From NCBI RefSeq assembly GCF_954871325.1, contig NC_088778.1, forward strand, positions 17,945,666-18,009,665: a stretch of DNA of 64,000 bases, given 5' to 3'. Shown piece by piece: positions 23,505 through 35,076 of the stretch. The notes below the pieces were generated by a model that did not search any database, had not been told where the DNA came from, and saw only the letters and a program-made list of their open reading frames with translations. The position numbers were made by a program, and so were the translations under genes. Every line of letters starts with the position of its first letter. Positions within the stretch are counted from its first letter, which is position 1. This DNA is from Gordionus sp. m RMFG-2023. Taxonomy: Eukaryota; Nematomorpha; Gordioida; Chordodea; Parachordodidae.

Positions 23505-25400
23505 TATCTAAACTGAAATTTTAATTTAACAAGTTTACAAAACATATTTTTACCCATTAACTTTAAAAAAAAGTTCAAAAATAACGATTATGACAATTGT
23601 CACTTTTCCATAGTACACTTTCACTGAAATATTAATTTAACATGTATACAAAACATATTTTTACCGATTTACTTTAAAAAAACTTAAAAAAGTTTAAAAA
23701 TAACAATTATGACAATTGCCATTTTTCCATAGTATACTTTCACTGAAATTTTAATTAAACATGTTTACCAAACATATTTTTACCAATTTACTTTAAAAAA
23801 ACTTAAAAAAGTTCAAAAATAACGATTATAACAATTGTCACTTATCCATTGTACACTTTCACTGAAATTTTGATTAAACATGTTTACAAAACATATTTTT
23901 ACCAATTTACTTTAAAAAAACTTAAAAAAGTTCAAAAATAACGATTATAACAATTGTCACTTTTCCATAGTACACTTTCACTGAAATTTTGATTAAACAT
24001 GTTTACAAAACATATTTTTACCCATTTACTTTAAAAGATCTTAAAAAAGTTCAAAAATAACGATTATGACAATTGTCACTTTTCCATAGTACACTTTCAC
24101 TGAAATATTAATTTAATATGTTTACAAAACATATTTTTACCCATTTACTTTAAAAAATCTAAAAAAAGTTCAAAAATAACGATTATGACAATTGTCACTT
24201 TTCCATAGTGCACTTTCACTGAAATATTAATTTAACATGTTTACAAAACATATTTTTACCCATTTACTTTAAAAAAACTTAAAAAAGTTAAAAAATAACG
24301 ATTATGACAATTGTCACTTTTCCATAGTACACTTTCACTGAAATATTAATTTAACATGTTTACTGTCAAAAAATAGCTTTTCTTTTCTTTACGATAAGCT
24401 TTTTTTATTTTTCTTTACGATAAGATCTTTTTATTTTCTTTACGATAAGCTCTTTTTATTTTATTTTTACGATAAGCTCTTTTATTTTATTTATCTTTTA
24501 AACAAACCTTTTTTAACTAAAAAAAATGAATCAAAAACAAAAATTTTAAAATCCACAATTAATTATTTATTATTTTTTTCTACGCTATTTATATACATAT
24601 TAATAAATAAATATTATCTTTTTCTAAAAAAAATTATATTTAAAAAAAATAATAACTATTACTATTTAACTAAATGACGGTAAAACAATACATGTTAAAA
24701 TAGAAATAACTAATACTACATATACATATAGATAATATAAACGAAATCCTATTTAAACAAAATAATAACTATTACTATTTAACTAAAATGACAGTAAAAC
24801 GATACATGTTAAAATAGAAATAACTAATACTATATATAGATAATATAAACGAAATCCCTAGCTACGACAAAAACATATTTTTACCCATTTACTTTAAAGA
24901 AACTCAAAAAAGTTCAAAAATAACGATTATGACAATTGTCACTTTTCCATAGTACACTTTAAATGAAATATTAATTTAATATGTTTACAAAACATATTTT
25001 TACCCATTTACTTTAAAAAATCTAAGAAAAGTTTAAATAACGATTATGACAATTGTCACTTTTCCATAGTACACTTTCACTTTAATTTAATATGTTTACA
25101 AAACATATTTTTACCCATTTACTTTAAAAATCTAAAAAAAGTTCAAAAATAACGATGATGACAATTGTCACTTTTCCATAGTGCACTTTCACTGAAATAT
25201 TAATTTAATATGTTTATAAAACATATTTTTACCCATTTACTTTAAAAAAACTCAAAAAAGTTCAAAAATAACTATTATGACAATTGTCACTTTTCTATAG
25301 TACACTTTCACTGAAATATTAATTTAACATATTTACAAAACATATTTTTATCTTTTGCTTTAAAAAAACTCAAAAAATTTCAAAAATAACGAGTATGACA
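23505..25400 (-). repeat. Leftward array, ~118-base unit, interrupted
   Basis: Reverse-complement units of the same family: about seven at 23505-24365 and about four and a half at 24866-25400. Between them (24366-24865) lies a block with several copies of TTTCTTTACGATAAGCT and a two-copy ~110-base duplication, which looks like a later insertion or a variant spacer. Element A inserted into the outermost unit, at TGACA inside the palindrome region. Confidence 0.88.
24366..24865. repeat. Foreign block within the leftward array
   Basis: It opens with four to five repeats of TTTCTTTACGATAAGCT at 24390-24485. It closes with two copies (about 24640-24745 and 24750-24855) of a block containing AATAATAACTATTACTATTT and ATACATGTTAAAATAGAAAT. 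No coding. Its ends are not inverted. Confidence 0.6.
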
Positions 25401-25540
25401 TGATGTATATTTCATATATATATTGTATGTGATGTCTATTTCATATATATATTGTATATTTTATATATATTTAAACTATTATTCTTAAATGATTGATAAA
25501 TGTCAATCAGTATAAATATATATTTAGTTAGTATTAATAT

Positions 25541-25625
25541 GATATGATATGATATGATATGATATGATATGATATGATATGATGATATGATATGATATGA
25601 TGATATGATACGATATGATGATGAT
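25541..25625 (+). repeat. ATGAT/GATAT microsatellite
   Basis: About 15 short units of the ATGAT/GATAT type with a few slips. The same unit forms the 3' tails of the LINE derivatives at about 26995 and 28370, so this run is most likely the tail of an earlier LINE insertion at this place. Confidence 0.75.
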
Positions 25626-25759
25626 GATATTTTTATATTGATCTTAATTTATGATAGATTCTATATATGTTTAAATTTGCGACAATCATTTCTCTATGAT
25701 AATTATTTTTGAAATAAAACTAAAGTATTTGAAATAAATATTGATTATGAAGTAAATGC

Positions 25760-27008
25760 TTTTTTTCGTCTGCGGGAAAATGGCTGATGTTAAATCGCAC
25801 CTCCAAGAAATAATGATATCTATCAATTCTACAAATACTTCTATCACTCACAATTTCATTTTCAAGCACACTATATTCCTTAAATATTTACTTTGTGACT
25901 ACATACATTTTTTATGACATGAAAAGCCTGACTTCTACTCTTCTGAATCAAAACTCTAGTAAATTCTTTCAAATGCATGGAAGATGTTTGGGAGAGTAAT
26001 GAGACTCTTTTTTAATTGCTGAGGATTATACATAACACATAATATATCTCTGTCAAGTTATTACTTTTATTCATTAATTTTTTATTTTTTCTAGATTCAA
26101 AGAAATAAATTCTCTTCTTTATTTACTAATTTATCTCAATCAATTCATCATAACTTAATTCTTTCTTATCTTCTCCAATTCTTTACCTAAGTTACTATAA
26201 AGTTTAGCAAGTACCATTATAAATCAATTATTTATTTCCTTTAACAATTTATTTTTTCTATATATTAATCTTATTAACTTAATTTAAACAAAATAATATA
26301 AATCAACATTTAATATAATTACAACTTCTTTCTTAAACAAAATTTAACTTTAATCCTCTCTTAAAACTCAATTTCATGGATATTTTCTTATTCATCATTT
26401 CTCTTGTCTGCTTTTTGCTTTTTCAATTTTCCAAGTATCGTCTGCTTGTTTTTTCCCCATTTTTTTCTATTTCAAAATTCAAATTTATCTTACAATTTAC
26501 TTTAAAATTTATATTATGTCAATTTTTAAAAATCTAACAATCTACTCCTACAACATTCCTGGCCTACTTTCAAAAACAACTATACTTAGGAAACTCCTTG
26601 ATCAATATGATATTAACATTTTTTTAACACAAGAATCTCTTATTACCAATAATATATAAAAAAAAAAGAGAAAACAAAACAAAAAAGAGAAAACAAAAAA
26701 TAAATAAATTACAAATTATAAAAACTAACTCTTCTTCCTTTACTCCTTCACCCCCCCCCCTCCTCCTTTTTTCTAATACATATTCCTATCTTATCTTATA
26801 ATAAAAAACATTATTTACAATGTGGAACCTGGCTTATCCACGAGTGGTACCCGTCATCCCACTCAAATTAAACGGGACCCAGACAGTAGGGTAAATTTTC
26901 TGCCAAACGGTGAATGCAAATTCACTGCACTGGAGACGCCCTCTATGGGGTGGTGGAGTGCCCACTTAATTGTGGGATGTCTCCCCAGTGTATAATATGA
27001 TATGATAT
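25760..27008 (+). mobile_element. Truncated LINE derivative, copy 1
   Basis: It starts TTTTTTCGTCTGCGGGAAAA and ends CCCCAGTGTATAATATGATA with a short ATGAT tail. An ORF of 47 codons at 26516-26659 reads S-Y-N-I-P-G-L-L-S-K, then T-I-L-R-K-L-L, then L-T-Q-E-S, matching the opening of the AP-endonuclease domain of LINE ORF2 (Asn and Glu of the active site). The rest of ORF2, including reverse transcriptase, is gone, and an A-rich joint leads to a 3' end with GGTGGTGGAGTGCCCAC. The same joint is seen in copy 2. Confidence 0.78.
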
Positions 27009-28375
27009 TTTTATATTTTTTTTTTCGTCTGCGGGAAAATGGCTGATGTTAAATCGCCACCTCCAAGAAATAATGATATTTATCAATTTTACAAATACTT
27101 CTATCACTCACAATTTCATTTTCAAGCACACTATATTCCTTAAATATTTACTTTGCGACTATATACATTTTTTATGACATGAAAAGCCTGACTTCTACTC
27201 TTCTGAATCAAAACTCTAGTAAATTCTTTCAAATGCATGGAAGATGTTTGGGAGAGTAATGAGACTCTTTTTCAATTGCTGAGGATTATACATAATATAT
27301 CTGTCAAGTTATTACTTTTATTCATTAATTTTTTTATTTTTTCTAGATTCAAAGAAATAAATTCTCTTCTTTATTTACTAATTTATCTCAATCAATTCAT
27401 CATAACTTAATTCTTTCTTATCTTCTCCAATTCTTTACCTAAGCTACTATAAAGTTTAGCAAGTACCATTATAAATCATTTATTTATCTTTTATTTCAAT
27501 TATTTATTTCCTTTAACAATTTATTTTTTCTATATATTAATCTTATTAACTTAATTTAAACAAAATAATATAAATCAACATTTAATATAATTACAACTTC
27601 TTTCTTAAACAAAATTTAACTTTAATCCTCTCTTAAAACTCAATTTCATGGATATTTTCTTATTCATCATTTCTCTTGTCTGCTTTTTGCTTTTACAATT
27701 TTCCAAGTATCGTTTGCTTATTTTTTCCCCATTTTTTTCTATTTCAAAATTCAAATTTATCTTACAATTTACTTTAAAATTTATATTATGTCAATTTTTA
27801 AAAATCTAACAATCTACTCCTACAACATTCCTGGCCTACTTTCAAAAACAACTATACTTAGGAAACTCCTTGATCAATATGATATTAACATTATTTTAAC
27901 ACAAGAATCTCTTATTACCAATAATATATAAAAAAAAAAAAAGAAAACAAAAAAGAGAAAACAAAAAAAAAAATAAATAAATAAATTACAAATTACAAAA
28001 ACTAATTCTTCTTCCTCTTTACTCCTTAATCACCCCCCCTCCCCTTTTTTCTAATACATATTCCTATCTTATCTTTTATAATAAATAAATATTATTTACA
28101 ATGTGGATCCTGGCTTATCCACAAGTGGTACCCGTCATCTCACTCAAATTAAACGGGACCCTGACAGTAGGGTAAATTACTGTCAACTTTGTGGATCCTG
28201 ACTTATCCACGAGTGGTACCTGTCATCCCACTCAAATTAAACAGGGCCCAGACAGTAGGGTAAATTTTCTGCCAAACAGTGAATGCAAATTCACTGCACT
28301 GGAGACGCCCTCTATGGGGTGGTGGAGTGCCCACTTAATTGTGGGATGTCTCCCCAGTGTATAATATGATATGAT
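27009..28375 (+). mobile_element. Truncated LINE derivative, copy 2
   Basis: It repeats copy 1 head-to-tail at more than 95 percent by eye. The endonuclease-start ORF is at 27788-27931 with the same stop. The 3' region is partly doubled: a block with CTTATCCAC, GTGGTACC and CAGTAGGGTAAATT appears at about 28090-28182 and again at 28190-28268. The ATGAT tail joins the resumed 5' LTR of element A. Identical internal deletion in both copies shows that the shortened form itself has been copied. Confidence 0.78.
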
Positions 28376-29624
28376 ATTTTTATATATATAATCGACGCGG
28401 AAGGTTTTGTTAAAAACAAAGAAACGAATGTTTTGTACTCATTATTAGAATTATGACAAGATTTTATAAAATTAATGTGATATATATAATTTTTGTAGAA
28501 ATTATTGAATATAAAGTAAAATAAATACCAAGTATTATTAAATTGTAAAGAGAAACAATTGAGAATCAATAAATTAAGGAATATATATATAATCGGAGAG
28601 ATTATATATATATATATTAATAAATATTAATATAGAGTCACATTTTAGATTTATAAATTAAATATTAGAATTATTTTATTGGTGCAGAGGTACCAGGATT
28701 CGTTAACTCTTATTAGGGTGATTTTGTTAGAAAAATTTCAGAATTTATTAATCAAGAAAAATATTTTCGAGGACCGGGTTCCTAAAAACATTAGTGGATT
28801 CTGGATATTTAAAAGTAAGAAAATTTTTTTTTATTTGATTTTTAAATTACACAACGCAATAGTAGGATTTTTGGATTAAAATTAGAAATATATAAGATAA
28901 AATTTTAAATTTTGAGTAATTAATGAAAAAATGGCTTTTTATTTTAATGATAATTATAATAAGCATAATATTAATAAAATGTCAAATTCTAAGAGTAATT
29001 TTAATAAAATATTTAATTCGAATTTTAATAAAGTGGATATGACTAATAATGTCATTACTGCATTAATTTTTTTTGTGTTTTATGTAATCTTAATTATAAT
29101 GAAACAATTAATAAGGAAAATAAAAAGAAGATCTCTTAAAAATAGAGAAATTGATATAAAAAATACAAATACCGAAAATTTAATTCCTAAAGTTTTGGTG
29201 AAATCTCCAGATATTAATGAAGATATAAAAAATAGTTTACATTTAATTTTGTTAGAATTAAAAAATTTAAATGTTAGAAAAAATGTTGAAGAAAAAAATG
29301 ATAAAAATTTAGATACGGGTGACGTATTTAAATTTCTTCAAAACATTGAAATATCGGAGGATATCAATAAAAAAATAGATTCAATTGTGATTGAATTTAA
29401 AGAGAAAATTTCTGAGGTTTTAAGTAATAAGCCAGAAGAAATTTTGAAAAATAATAAAACAGATAATACTTTGAGACAAAGTACCGAGGAATCTATAATT
29501 TTATGTGAATTAGAGAAATGAGAGAAAATATGAAAAATTTATTTAGAGATGTTTCCAACTTAAAAATCAAAAATAATAATGTGATTGAAAGTTGTAAATT
29601 TTGTGGAAAAAAAGGACATATAAG

Positions 29625-29960
29625 TGTTAAGGGAACAAGCATTAAATTTAGTACGAGAGGAAGATAATAGCGTAATATACGTGAATAAATAATATAAAAA
29701 AATACGTGAATAAACAATATTAAACAAAGAAAAAAGATAATTGACGTGTAAAAGGAAAAAAATAAATAATAATAAATAAAGGATGAATTGGTAAAAAACA
29801 AATATATAAGCGTGGAAAGAAAAACAAACGATGATGTTTTTTTTATTATAAAATTTTTTCGATATATGTTATTGATTGAAGAAAAAAGAAATAAAAAGTA
29901 AAAGTTGTTTGATTGTTTTTAAAAAAAATAGAAAAGTATATAATATAGACGAATTTTATA
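29625..29960 (+). repeat. 5' LTR of element B
   Basis: 336 bases, TGTTAAGGGAAC to GACGAATTTTATA. The TGGTGACCCCGACG block follows after one base, where a tRNA primer would pair. Confidence 0.93.
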
Positions 29961-29999
29961 GTGGTGACCCCGACGATTTGCGGGAAAAAGTTTATTTTA

Positions 30000-30425
30000 A
30001 ATAAGAACATAATAAACGGTTTAAAAAAAAAGGAAACCTGAGATTATAGGAATAAGGAAACATAATAAACGGTTTAAAAAAGAAGGAAACCTGAGATTAT
30101 AAGAATAAGGAAACATAGCAAACGGTTTAAAAAAGAAGGAAACCTGAAATTATAAGAATAAGGAAACATAGCAAACGGTTTAAAAAAGAAGGAAACCTGA
30201 AATTATAAGAATAAGGAAACATAGCAAACGGTTTAAAAAAAAAGAAGGAAGCCTGAAATTATAAGAATAAGGAAACATAGTGAACGGTTTAAAAAAAAAA
30301 GGAAAACCGGAATTTATAATAATAAGGAAACATTGTAAAGGTTTTAAAAAAGAAGGAAAACCGGAATTTATACTAATAAGGAAACATAAAAAAAAAAGGG
30401 TTTAAAAAAAAAAGGAAAACCGGAT
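30000..30425 (+). repeat. Leader tandem repeat of element B, about eight ~53-base units
   Basis: Units read AATAAGGAAACATAGCAAAC, then GGTTTAAAAAAGAAGGAAAC, then CTGAAATTATAAG. Later units drift to AAAACCGGAATTTATA. The array sits between the primer site and Gag, where packaging and translation-control signals of LTR elements lie. Function here is unknown. Confidence 0.88.
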
Positions 30426-30570
30426 TAATAAATTTTTGTACGGCATACAAGATATATTTATAGCTGCATCTTTGGTTTGTTTACAATTCTCATAGTATTT
30501 TATTTATTAACGTTGCAAATTGTTAAACTCTTTATATTAAAAGTGTTAGTTAACTTTTTGTAGAGAGAAA

Positions 30571-31314
30571 ATGAAAACTTTTAAATTTATGAAATGTTGG
30601 GAATTACAATATAATATTGTGGGAGCACTACTCATATTAGGGATTTGGATGTGTAGTTTGATTTGGGGTAGAAGAGTCAAAAAGAGTCGTAGCGTGAGAA
30701 TAAAGGGCCAGACATTAACAATAGAGGGGCATAATGGAGAGGAGGATGTTATGGGAAAGGTAACATGGTTGCCGGTTCAAGAATTAATTAATGGATGGAC
30801 AGAGAGTGAAGTGGATAAATTAATAAGTAGGCCTGATGGGAGGGAGGTATATAGTGATAAAAGGTTGGGACCTTATAGGGGACCTAGAGAGGATTCTCAG
30901 GGACGTAGAGGGGAAATAAGACCCAGTTTTGATTCGAGAGTGAGGGGAAGAATGAATTGTTATAATTGTGGAAGGCAAGGACATATGGTCAGAGATTGTA
31001 GGGAGGCAAAGTGTTTCGAATGTGGTAGATTTGGTCATATAGCCCCTTATTGTCCAGGAAAACAAGAGAAATTACGATGCGCGGGTTGCGGAAGATTTGG
31101 TCACAAGAAGGAAGAATGTAACACGGGAAATTATAATACTCGAGGAGGTTTTCCCCAGAGAGTAATGGGACCTAATACTTCAGCTGTGCGAACCATTGAG
31201 GATGACAGAGTTGGGAGAAGAGGAGTATTTCCGGAGGGAGTTGAAGATCAAACCGTGGAATGTTTCCGATGTCGAGAAAGGGGACATGTGGCAAGGGATT
31301 GTGCTAATTTGTGA
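30571..31314 (+). CDS. Element B Gag with N-terminal hydrophobic segment and four CCHC knuckles
   Basis: 247 codons. Residues about 16-33 are hydrophobic (I-V-G-A-L-L-I-L-G-I-W-M-C-S-L-I-W), followed by basic R-R-V-K-K-S-R-S, which looks like a membrane-anchored, inside-positive segment. Four knuckles of the form C-x2-C-x4-H-x4-C follow: C-Y-N-C, C-F-E-C, C-A-G-C and, after a gap, C-F-R-C. Only about 80 residues lie between the hydrophobic segment and the first knuckle, too few for a usual capsid domain. Gag and Pol lie in the same reading frame with a single stop between them, as in elements that make Gag-Pol by read-through. Usage here is inference. Confidence 0.82.
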   Translation: MKTFKFMKCWELQYNIVGALLILGIWMCSLIWGRRVKKSRSVRIKGQTLTIEGHNGEEDVMGKVTWLPVQELINGWTESEVDKLISRPDGREVYSDKRLGPYRGPREDSQGRRGEIRPSFDSRVRGRMNCYNCGRQGHMVRDCREAKCFECGRFGHIAPYCPGKQEKLRCAGCGRFGHKKEECNTGNYNTRGGFPQRVMGPNTSAVRTIEDDRVGRRGVFPEGVEDQTVECFRCRERGHVARDCANL

Positions 31315-34300
31315 CTATATGATGGTAAAAAAAAAGATACACGGGGCCAAGAGAGGGGGGTATTGGAAACAAACAAAATGTATTCACGAAGACAAAGGAA
31401 TATAATTGGGAATGTAAGGATGATACAAGACGAAGTAATACATGATCCTTGTCCTAGGGTAATAATAGACTTCAATGGAAATAGGGTACCTATGCTATTT
31501 GACACGGGAGCAGCTATTTCTGTAATGAGTTATACGAGATATAGGAGTATTTGGCCCGATGGAATGATAGCAAATGAAGGCTTGAGAATACGACAATTCG
31601 ATGGGTCGCAAATAGCAGTAATGGGAAGAGTGGAAATAGAAGCAATGACGGAAGGAGGGATAGAGGTTTTAGACTTATGGATTATTAATAGGAGAGTAGA
31701 AGCGGTATTGGGGTGGGATTGGATCACCCGGATTGGTCCATGGTATAGTTTTTGGGGGGTTTTTGCATGGTGGGGAGTATTCGTGCCGATGGTGAGTGAT
31801 GATACAGATGGGAGGAGGACATATGAGGACGTAGAAGTATTGCCTGGAATTGAGAACATGTTCAATTGGGAGCGGGAAGGAGTTGAGGAAATGAGGGGAG
31901 AAATTAGGGACGGAGGTCAGGGAGTAAGGTTTAGGAATGAGGTAATCAGAAGAGATAATCATAGTGGAGGGGTAAGCGGAGATTGGGAAAGGGAAATGGA
32001 GAGGAATAATTTTATAAGAGGGATTGGGGCAAATAAGTTTAAGGGGGAAATAAGGGCGCATAATCATAAGGGGAAAATAGGGGATAATTATAAGGGGGAA
32101 ATAGGGAATAATTACAAGGAGGAAATAGGGAATAATTACAAGGGGGAAATAAGGGCGTATAATTCTAAGGGAAATAAGTCTAAGGGAAAAATAGAGGCGC
32201 ATTATTCTAAGGGGAATAATTCTAAGGGAGAAATAGAGGCGTATTATTCCAAGGGGGAAGTAGGGGCGGAAAGGAATAATTGTAAGGGAGGGGGAAAGAG
32301 GAGTTACGAGGGAGAATTAGAGGTGGGAAGTTATGGGTATGCGAGTAAGGAAAATGACAGACACAGGGAGGGGAGGATCCAAGAGACAACCGATAAGGGA
32401 GCAAAGGAAGGGAAAGGGAAGTTGCAGGATAATCAGGAAGTTAGAATAAAAAAAGAAATGCCAAAGGAGAATCCGAGCCAAAACACGGCATGTGGGAATC
32501 GGGAAGGAGAGTTGGAAGTAATCAGGATGCGGGAGGGAGTAAGAAAATTAGAGGATGATTATCAAGAAATTTTTGACGAAGAGTTGGGCTGTTTAAAAGA
32601 TTACGAAGTAGATATCAAATTAAAAGAGGGATGTGTACCAAAGTTTTGTGCTTTGAGGCGAGTACCGTTTGAATGGAGGAAGGATGTCGAAATGGAATTG
32701 GATAAATGGGTACAGAAGGGCATCATATGTGCTGTCGAATATAGTGAATGGGCAACGCCGTTAGTGCCTGTGAAAAAAGCTAATGGTCAACTACGCTTGT
32801 GCGCTGATTTTCGAGTGACTCTAAATCCCTGGGTCGTAGAAGTTAAATATCCCTTACCGAGAATTGAAGAAATTTTAGCGAATTTGAAGGGAAGTATATA
32901 TTTTTCAAAAGTTGATTTTTCCAACGCGTACTTGCAATTGCGGGTAAAAGCAGAAGTAAGAAAGTTGTTAACTATTACTACTCCCAAGGGGTTATTTGCG
33001 TTTTGTAGGTTACCGTTCGGATTAAGTGTATCTGCTCCGATATTTCAGAGGACTATGGCTGCGGTTTTTCAAGGGATGGAAGGCGTATTCTATTATATGG
33101 ATGACGTATTGGTAATGGGCCGAACTCCGGAACAGCATGAGCAAAGATTGAAGGAGGTGTTCCGAAGAATTAAAGAGAAGGGTTTGCGGGCCAGTGCTGA
33201 AAAAAGCGTTTTAGGAGTAACGGAAGTCGTATATTTGGGACATAAAATAACGGGAAAAGAGGTTAGACCGTTGGATAAAAATATGACGGGAATCGAGAAT
33301 ATGTTGAGGCCGCATAATAAAATTGAGGTTCAGGCTTTTTTGGGAATGGTAAATTACTACCACCGATTCGTAGAAGGATTCGCTCAAATAGCTGCGCCAT
33401 TATATACCTTGCTAAAGAAGGGTGAAAAATTTGATTGGAAGGAAGAACAAGAGAATGCATTTGCAGAATTGAAAGCTAGAATTGGAAGGGAGCCCATTCT
33501 TATGTGTTTTAACAACGAGTTGGAGGTGGTGTTGGCGGTAGATGCATCGATTAAAGGAGTAGGTGGCGCGTTACTGCATTATATCGATGGGATGGAAAAA
33601 CCTGTTTTGTTTTTCTCGAGAATATTCAGAGCCGCGGAGACAAGATATTCTGTGATTGAAAAGGAGGCATTGGCTGTTATATTTGGACTGACAAAATGCC
33701 GTGAGTATTTGATTGGGCGTAGATTCGTGATATATACAGACCACAAGCCGTTAGTACACCTGTTCAAAAAAGATAATAAAGAACTGATGCTGTCGCCCAG
33801 ATTACAGAGATGGCTCTTACTTGTGGGAAGTTTTGATGTACAATTGAAATATCGACGGGGAAAGTAAAACTGTTTACCGGATATTCTTTCTAGGTGTGGA
33901 GCTGGAGAAGAAGGATATGAAATGGCTCAAGAGGATATAGAGGAGGGAAAGGAGCAAGGACTAATTAGAGCAATGGTCAAAATAGCCAAGGGAGGACCGA
34001 TAACGTGGGCAGAACTTAAAAGGGCAACTCTAAAGGATCGTGAATTGACTCGAATTAAGGCGTGTATAAAGGGGCGAAAACCTTGGAGCGACGGAGATAA
34101 AGTTTTTAAATACATCGAAAAGGAATTAGCTATAGTGGATGACTGTGTGGTACGGGGAAGTAGGGGTATAGTACCATTTAAATTGAGAGATTCGGTCTTG
34201 GCAATGATTCATGCAGGGCATCAGGGAGTCGAGAAAATGAAGCAATGGGGCCGAGAATATGTATGGTGGCCAGGAATGAACAAAGAGATTGAGGACATAA

Positions 34301-35076
34301 GCCGAAGCTGTGAAATGTGTAACCTCTGGGCGAGTATGCCTCACAGAGACAAGAAAAGTGTATGGCCCAAGACTACACAGCCGTGGGAACGTATCCACAT
34401 CGACTTCTTTGACTTCGAGGGGCAGATCTATTTAATTGTGGTAGATGCATACTCCAAATGGGTAGAGTACGAGGCAGTAAGGGGGCTAACTACGCAAATT
34501 GTAATAAAGACCTTAAAGAATTTATGGGCTCGTTTTGGAGTAGCAAGGACAATCGTGTCCGACGGCGGTCCCGCTTTTGTGAGTAGACAATTTGAAAAAT
34601 TTTGCACGGAAACCGGGGTAAAACATGTCTTAGCACCTCCGTATCATCCAAGCTCAAACGGACAGGCGGAAAGAATGGTAGCTCTGGTTAAAAGTTGGTT
34701 AAGAAAGTCGAAATATGGCGGGGGGGAACTATGGATGGCCGTAGCCTATTATAATAATAGTCGAAAAGGGGAGGAGTTGTCGCCGGCGGAAAAATTTTTG
34801 GGCCGTAGAACTCGCATTCAATTAGATTTGTTGAAACAAGAGATACCCCCAGATATGGATTCGGGGGATAACGTGTATAAATTCGGGGTGGGACAAACGG
34901 TTTGGGCAAGAATTTTTGGGGGTAACCAGAAATGGGAATCCGGTGTGGTCGTAGAAAATGTGGGGAACAAATTGCATAGGATACGGTTCTCGGACGGGAG
35001 AGAAGGAATGAGGCACGGGGATCAGTTAAAGAGAGGAATGGACCCCGGAAGGCTTAGGTCAGATCAAAGGACTTAG
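31315..35076 (+). mobile_element. Element B Pol region (protease, RT, RNase H, integrase)
   Basis: Protease L-F-D-T-G-A near 31500. A repetitive spacer rich in Y-K-G-E-I-G-N-N type repeats, about 31980-32500. RT with P-F-G-L-S-V-S-A-P and Y-Y-M-D-D-V near 33100. RNase H with V-D-A-S-I-K-G-V and Y-T-D-H-K-P near 33540-33750. Integrase with H-A-G-H-Q-G, C-E-M-C, H-I-D-F-F, V-S-D-G-G and the catalytic E in G-Q-A-E-R (near 34670), ending in a module with V-W-A-R-I-F-G. Domain order is that of Ty3/gypsy; no chromodomain is seen. About one break is present. The + strand is strikingly purine-rich and GC-richer than element A. Confidence 0.9.

Larger units (their letters stand above)
25401..28678 (+). 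repeat. 5' LTR of element A, split by a LINE-derived insertion
   Basis: LTR text runs 25401 to about 25538 and resumes at about 28374, ending 28678. The middle 2.8 kb is foreign (the LINE pair). A primer-binding-like TGGTGCAGAGGTACCAGG follows from 28680. The 3' copy at 44636-45070 is uninterrupted. Confidence 0.88.

Noticed and set aside
21119-25400. Regularly spaced repeats that could suggest a CRISPR array
   Set aside because: Units are about 118 bases with no unique spacers, eukaryotic context and inverted symmetry. They are satellite-like arrays of a foldback element.
28679-28879. 66-codon frame in the leader of element A
   Set aside because: It starts inside the primer-site region directly after the LTR, has no family match, and the true Gag start lies at 28931.
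31675-32202. Long minus-strand frames opposite element B pol
   Set aside because: Shadow frames produced by the purine-rich, repeat-built coding strand. They have no recognisable domain.
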